Below are positions 40,464 through 43,595 of a stretch of 43,595 bases of DNA, one piece after another (the stretch's first letter is position 1; the number at the start of each line of letters is the position of its first letter). The stretch is from Gp7-AA6 sp036001245 (GTDB lineage Bacteria > Acidobacteriota > Thermoanaerobaculia > UBA5066 > Gp7-AA6), in NCBI GenBank assembly GCA_036001245.1, contig DASYUL010000067.1:1-43595 (forward strand), given 5' to 3'. The position numbers were made by a program, and so were the translations under genes. The notes below the pieces were generated by a model, which saw only the letters and a program-made list of their open reading frames with translations, searched no databases and had not been told where the DNA came from.

Positions 40464-41219
40464 ATGCGAAGAGCTCTCCTCCTGGCCGCCCTTCTCCTGT
40501 ACGCGGCCGTCGCCGTGGGTGACGAGCAGATCTTCGAGAAGGCCTATTCGATGGAGGGGGTCACGCGAGTCTCGGTCGAAAACGTCAACGGAAAGATCGA
40601 GGCCTACGCCTGGGACCGGCCGTACCTGAGGGTCCGAGCCGTCAAGCGCGCCAGCGGAGGCCGCTCCGAGGAGACGCTCCGGTTGACCGAGATTCGCGTG
40701 AGGAAGGCCGGGGACGAGATCCAGCTCGAGACCGTCAACCCCCGGCGTCGGCGGCTCTTCGGCTTTCTCGACTTCGGGTGGCACAACGCACACGTCGATT
40801 ACGAGATCCACCTGCCGGCGCTCGCCCAGGCGAGGCTCGAGACCTGCAACGGGAAGGTTCTCGCCATCGGACTCGGCAATTCGATCGCGTGCGACGCCGT
40901 CAACGGATCGATCGAGCTGCGCGACGTCTTCGGGCCGGTTCGCGCGTCCACCGTCAACGGGTCCGTCCGCGTCGTCTTCCGCGGCGCTCTCAAGGAGTCA
41001 CATTTTGAGACCGTCAACGGGAGCGTCGACGTCGCCTTCGACCGGGCGTCTTCGATCCGCTACAACCTGGAGACCGTCAACGGCCGGATCGAAGGGGACT
41101 TCGCCCTCGCCGTCGAGGGCAAGTACGGACCCAAGGAGGCCCGCGGCACGTACAACGGCGGGGCGGAATCGCTTCGCTGCGAGACGGTCAACGGGTCGAT
41201 CCGGCTGAAGACGAATTAG
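40464..41219 (+). CDS. Secreted DUF4097-type beta-repeat protein
   Basis: A 251-residue exported protein. The signal peptide (RRALLLAALLLYAAVAVG) is followed by seven repeats of a short strand-turn with consensus (T/V)(V/C)NG(S/K/R)(I/V): ENVNGKIEAY, ETCNGKVLAI, DAVNGSIELR, STVNGSVRVV, ETVNGSVDVA, ETVNGRIEGD and ETVNGSIRLK. This is the DUF4097/adhesin-like beta-solenoid pattern. Repeats are about 19-36 residues apart with an NG turn each time. The role is probably at the cell envelope; no enzymatic motif is present. Confidence 0.87.
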   Translation: MRRALLLAALLLYAAVAVGDEQIFEKAYSMEGVTRVSVENVNGKIEAYAWDRPYLRVRAVKRASGGRSEETLRLTEIRVRKAGDEIQLETVNPRRRRLFGFLDFGWHNAHVDYEIHLPALAQARLETCNGKVLAIGLGNSIACDAVNGSIELRDVFGPVRASTVNGSVRVVFRGALKESHFETVNGSVDVAFDRASSIRYNLETVNGRIEGDFALAVEGKYGPKEARGTYNGGAESLRCETVNGSIRLKTN

Positions 41220-41253
41220 TTCTCAGCCCTCAGTTCTCGGTTCTCCGTTCTCA
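41219..41253. repeat. Five 7-bp units (GTTCTCA type)
   Basis: GTTCTCA, GCCCTCA, GTTCTCG, GTTCTCC and GTTCTCA at 41219, 41226, 41233, 41240 and 41247, between the DUF4097 and DUF4870 genes. The first unit begins on the last base of the preceding stop codon. Confidence 0.85.
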
Positions 41254-41275
41254 GCTGTTATCGTTCGCTCGTCTG

Positions 41276-41608
41276 ATGGCGAACGAGCGGACAGCCTCCT
41301 CCCGCGCGATGCTCGTTCTCTGTTATCTCGCCTTCCTCGGCGTCATTCCGCTCCTCGTCGCGCGCGATGATCCCGAGGTCCGGTGGCACGCCCGCAACGG
41401 GCTCCTTCTGTTCGGTGCGGTCGCGGGAATCGCGCTCGTCGCCACCCTGGTGGGGACGCTCCTGCCGGCGCTCGGATGTCTCTACGCGATGCTGATGTTC
41501 TTCGTGCTCGTCCTCTACGCGTTCATCGCGATCCTAGCGATCGTCAAGGCACTCGACGGGCAGCGGCTGCTCGTCCCGGGAATCTCGAAATATGCCGGGC
41601 GGCGATAG
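41276..41608 (+). CDS. DUF4870-like small membrane protein
   Basis: A 110-residue protein with three hydrophobic segments (MLVLCYLAFLGVIPLLVA, GLLLFGAVAGIALVATLVG, YAMLMFFVLVLYAFIAILAI). The motif DPEVRWHARNGLLLF, an inter-helix loop with an amphipathic turn, is typical of DUF4870/Tic20-like proteins. Function is unknown. It overlaps yidD by 17 bases and is therefore coupled to it. Confidence 0.8.
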   Translation: MANERTASSRAMLVLCYLAFLGVIPLLVARDDPEVRWHARNGLLLFGAVAGIALVATLVGTLLPALGCLYAMLMFFVLVLYAFIAILAIVKALDGQRLLVPGISKYAGRR

Positions 41609-41966
41609 CGCCGGCACGGTCGCCGTCGACGCGCTGCCGGTCGTCGATCGGCCGGTCGACCGCCGCTTCCGCGTCGCGATTACCCTGGCGGCCGCCCTGG
41701 GATTCGCCGCCGGAGACGCGATGCGACCCGCAGGGAACCAGGTCTCGGCAAAAGCCGGCGTCATCGCGATCGATGCATACCGCGCGACGATCGGGCTCGT
41801 GTTCGCGAGGACCGGGATCGTGCGGTGCCGCTTCGAGCCGTCGTGCTCCGCGTACGGACGCGAAGCGATCCGGCGCTACGGCTCGCCGCGCGGATACCTT
41901 CTGACCGCCCGGCGCATCGCGCGCTGCCACCCGTTCGCGAAGGGCGGCGCGGATCCGGTGCCGTAA
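41592..41966 (+). CDS. yidD: Membrane protein insertion efficiency factor YidD
   Basis: A 124-residue protein. The C-terminal 80 residues are classic YidD: IDAYRATIGLVFARTGIVRC, RFEPSCSAYGREAIRRYG, LTARRIARCHPFAKGG and DPVP, with the three conserved cysteines. YidD assists YidC-mediated insertion at the inner membrane. An N-terminal extension of about 45 residues with a hydrophobic stretch (VAITLAAALGFAAG) is unusual for the family, which is normally 70-90 residues. Its TAA stop (41964-41966) is the first triplet of the terminator repeat. Confidence 0.93.
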   Translation: MPGGDSAGTVAVDALPVVDRPVDRRFRVAITLAAALGFAAGDAMRPAGNQVSAKAGVIAIDAYRATIGLVFARTGIVRCRFEPSCSAYGREAIRRYGSPRGYLLTARRIARCHPFAKGGADPVP

Positions 41967-42017
41967 AAGGGGACAGACCCCATTTTTGCGTAAAAGGGGA
42001 CAGACCCCATTTTCAAG
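41964..42017. terminator. Tandem bidirectional terminator-like repeat, two 27-bp units
   Basis: Two units (41964-41990, 41991-42017) share TAAAAGGGGACAGACCCCAT followed by TTT. Each folds as AAAAGGGG / CCCC(A)TTTT around ACAGA and has a T-run on both strands. They lie between convergent genes (yidD and 42023-42856), exactly where a bidirectional terminator would be useful. Confidence 0.65.
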
Positions 42018-42022
42018 ACGGG

Positions 42023-42856
42023 CTACTGCCTCTGCCCCACGAACGCGAACGCGTCCTGCGTCCGGTTGTCGAGGGTATAGGCGGCCGCGATCACGCCGCC
42101 GCTCGCAAAGGACGGAGCGGTCTCCCTGACGGCGACGGTGATCCGCAGTCCCGGAATCTGGGGAGCGCCCGCGGTGGTCAGGACCGCGCCCAGTCGCAGG
42201 AGCGAGCCCGGCGCGACGGTGTAATTGAGCGTCCCGCCGTAGATCTCGGTCGTCACCGGATCGATGACCCGGACCTCGATTGGCAGAGCGACGGCCGACG
42301 TGTTCGTGACGTCCAGGTTCGTTCGAAAGTTCGCATCACCAGAGTTCACGCCGAAGATCTGCAGGACGTTGACGGTGTCGGACGCCGCCGTCTTCTCCGT
42401 GAGCGATTCCGTGATCGGGAGGGCCGGCAGGAAGAATCCGAAAGTGCCCGCGGGCGCGGCCGTGTAGATTCGGCCCGCTCCCAGAATCGGACTGCTCGAC
42501 TGCCACTGCAGCGCTCCGACGACGCCGTCGCCGGCGGGCACGGTCGAGAGCGAGACGTCCGGAAAGAATTTCGTCTCCCGCGGCGCCAGAGTGATCGGCG
42601 CGGAGCTGATGGGCGCTGCCGCAGGCGCGCCGTCGCCGACCGCGGGATGGAACGTCAGCGTCAGGGTGGCGCTCGTCGAAGAATCCGGGTTGAAGAGCCA
42701 GAGGTCGGTCCGGAAGAGCGCGCCGAACTGTCCCTGCACGCGTCCAGCCGTAATGAACCATCCCGCCGTCGTCGCCGGCGAATAGACCGCGAACGCCGAA
42801 GAAGCGGTGAGAAAAAGAGCGGCGGCCGCAGGAATCGCGGAGAGACGGCGTCTCAT
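42023..42856 (-). CDS. Secreted hypothetical protein
   Basis: A 277-residue exported protein. The signal peptide (RRRLSAIPAAAALFLTASSAFA) is followed by two similar beta-sandwich halves. The first has RTDLWLFNPDSSTSATLTLTF and ITLAPRETKFFPDV; the second has FRTNLDVTNTSAVALPIEVRV and YTVAPGSLLRLGAVL. Repeats of 'RT(D/N)L.(L/V).N' followed by 'LAPGE'-like turns are common in secreted proteins of acidobacterial relatives. Function is unknown. A short stretch downstream (42857-42985) holds only repeat-like DNA. Confidence 0.82.
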   Translation of the reverse strand: MRRRLSAIPAAAALFLTASSAFAVYSPATTAGWFITAGRVQGQFGALFRTDLWLFNPDSSTSATLTLTFHPAVGDGAPAAAPISSAPITLAPRETKFFPDVSLSTVPAGDGVVGALQWQSSSPILGAGRIYTAAPAGTFGFFLPALPITESLTEKTAASDTVNVLQIFGVNSGDANFRTNLDVTNTSAVALPIEVRVIDPVTTEIYGGTLNYTVAPGSLLRLGAVLTTAGAPQIPGLRITVAVRETAPSFASGGVIAAAYTLDNRTQDAFAFVGQRQ

Positions 42857-42945
42857 GAGGGCCTCCTGTTGCAGGAAGTGACGATTTCAGACGACGAGGA
42901 GTTTACCGACCGCCGCGTCCCGACCCGTTTCAAATAAGGACGCGG

Positions 42946-42974
42946 GTGTAGACCCCTTCGGGATCTGTCCCCGC
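42946..42974. repeat. GACCCC repeat copy with internal hairpin
   Basis: GGGTGTAGACCCCTTCGGGA then TCTGTCCCC. GACCCC / GGGATC form a near-perfect stem around TTC. It is related to the elements at 2188, 4251, 40380 and 41964 and lies 12 bases from the tRNA 3' end. Confidence 0.6.
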
Positions 42975-42985
42975 TACATTAAAGG

Positions 42986-43070
<85 letters not shown>

Positions 43071-43080
43071 ACGCGGGCAA

Positions 43081-43521
43081 CTACGGTCTGGCGGGACCTC
43101 CCGGCGGTTTCGCGGGCGCGGGAGCCGGCGGAGGAGGCGCCGGAGCTTCGGTCGCCGGCTGAGCGGGAGCGGGCTGCGCGGGCGCGGGCGCGGCGCTCGT
43201 GCCGGCCGGCAACTGCTGAGCCGGGACGGGAGCCTTCTGCGTCGCCGCCTTGGCGGGCAGCGTCCGGACGACCGACGAGCGCGGCCGCGCCTCGATGACC
43301 GTCAGGACGAGCGCGAGCACGATGAAGCCCACGAACGCCGCGGTGGTCAGCTTGTGCAGGAGAGTGGTCGCGCCGCGAGCGCCGAACGCCGTCTGACTTC
43401 CGCCGCCGCCGAAAGCTCCGGCGATGTCCGCTCCTTTCCCCTGCTGGAGGAGAACCACCATGATGAGGAAGAAGCAGACGAAGACGTAGATCACCACGAG
43501 CGCGATGTAAGCAATAGCCAA
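43081..43521 (-). CDS. secG: Preprotein translocase subunit SecG
   Basis: A 146-residue inner-membrane protein with two membrane helices (IAYIALVVIYVFVCFFLIMV, LTTAAFVGFIVLALVLTVIE). The SecG signature between them, VVLLQQGKGADIAGAFGGGG followed by SQTAFGARGATTLLHKLT, is intact. A C-terminal tail of about 65 residues, almost entirely alanine and proline (APAQPAPAQPATEAPAPPPP), is much longer than in typical SecG. Start is TTG at 43521 with GGAGG four bases upstream. SecG assists SecYE-SecA protein export. Confidence 0.95.
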   Translation of the reverse strand: MAIAYIALVVIYVFVCFFLIMVVLLQQGKGADIAGAFGGGGSQTAFGARGATTLLHKLTTAAFVGFIVLALVLTVIEARPRSSVVRTLPAKAATQKAPVPAQQLPAGTSAAPAPAQPAPAQPATEAPAPPPPAPAPAKPPGGPARP

Positions 43522-43548
43522 GAGCCCTCCCGCAGAAAAAGGCAGGAG

Positions 43549-43577
43549 AGTCTACAGACGCCTGACCGGCCGGTCAA
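43549..43577 (-). promoter_or_regulatory. Candidate sigma-70-type promoter of secG with overlapping palindrome
   Basis: On the minus strand TTGACC (43577-43572), a 17-base spacer, then TAGACT (43554-43549), 28 bases before the TTG start. A perfect 14-bp palindrome, TGACCGGCCGGTCA (43563-43576), covers most of the -35 box and the spacer start, as an operator would. It could instead be the end of an upstream gene outside the window. Confidence 0.45.
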
Positions 43578-43595
43578 GCGGCGCCGGCCCGAGGT

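Overview
The window is a GC-rich stretch of chromosome with tightly packed, mixed-strand genes. It has no phage, plasmid, IS-transposase or CRISPR signature. Gene content suggests a Gram-negative bacterium in or near the Acidobacteriota (Thermoanaerobaculia-like). The pointers are an 'LGPYEI' Ser/Thr kinase with TolB-like and TPR domains, a VWFA-related acidobacterial-type protein, DUF4139 and DUF4097 secreted proteins, outer-membrane porins and a complete bacillithiol pathway. The assignment is inference from gene content only.

Layout. 1-4126 (minus): partial kinase-TolB-TPR sensor, a persulfide-dioxygenase/rhodanese fusion (CstB-like) and a divergent QueD/PTPS-like protein. 4291-11813 (plus): class II aldolase-like protein, threonine dehydrogenase (tdh), an unknown small protein, 2-amino-3-ketobutyrate CoA ligase (kbl), a hybrid histidine kinase, a 29-codon fossil of a YdeI/OmpD-associated gene, and a GH47 alpha-mannosidase. 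11699-18116: DUF2079 membrane protein, glycolipid-binding protein, phosphate-selective-type porin, OPT transporter, and a 71-residue glutaredoxin-like gene that needs an in-frame TGA read as selenocysteine. 18175-23713 (plus): cupredoxin, HAMP-Ser/Thr kinase, porin, pseudo-receiver, glycosylasparaginase. 23720-27769 (minus): a small unknown gene with an apparent ATT start, two M16 peptidase subunits, and an enoyl-reductase-like SDR. 27863-35102: DUF4139 protein, a frameshifted methyltransferase, VWA protein, DusB, a polytopic membrane protein and a lipoprotein candidate. 35151-39326 (plus): methyltransferase-bshC-bshB-bshA, the full bacillithiol set. 39305-43595: adenosine-deaminase family enzyme, DUF4097, DUF4870, YidD, a secreted protein, tRNA-Leu(GAG) and SecG.

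How the genes fit together. Tdh and Kbl convert threonine to glycine and acetyl-CoA. BshABC make bacillithiol, the likely thiol carrier for the CstB-like persulfide dioxygenase, and possibly a partner of the Sec-containing glutaredoxin-like protein. GH47 mannosidase and glycosylasparaginase point to breakdown of N-glycoprotein-derived material. SecG and YidD belong to membrane-protein export and insertion.

The non-coding DNA is unusually patterned. There is a 27-28-bp GGGGTC/GACCCC repeat family, a palindromic GCGACGAGGAATC family that supplies the C-termini of two proteins, and five intergenic arrays with different sequences but a shared strict 7-bp period. The strongest single find is the selenoprotein gene at 17901-18116, which ordinary gene callers would miss.
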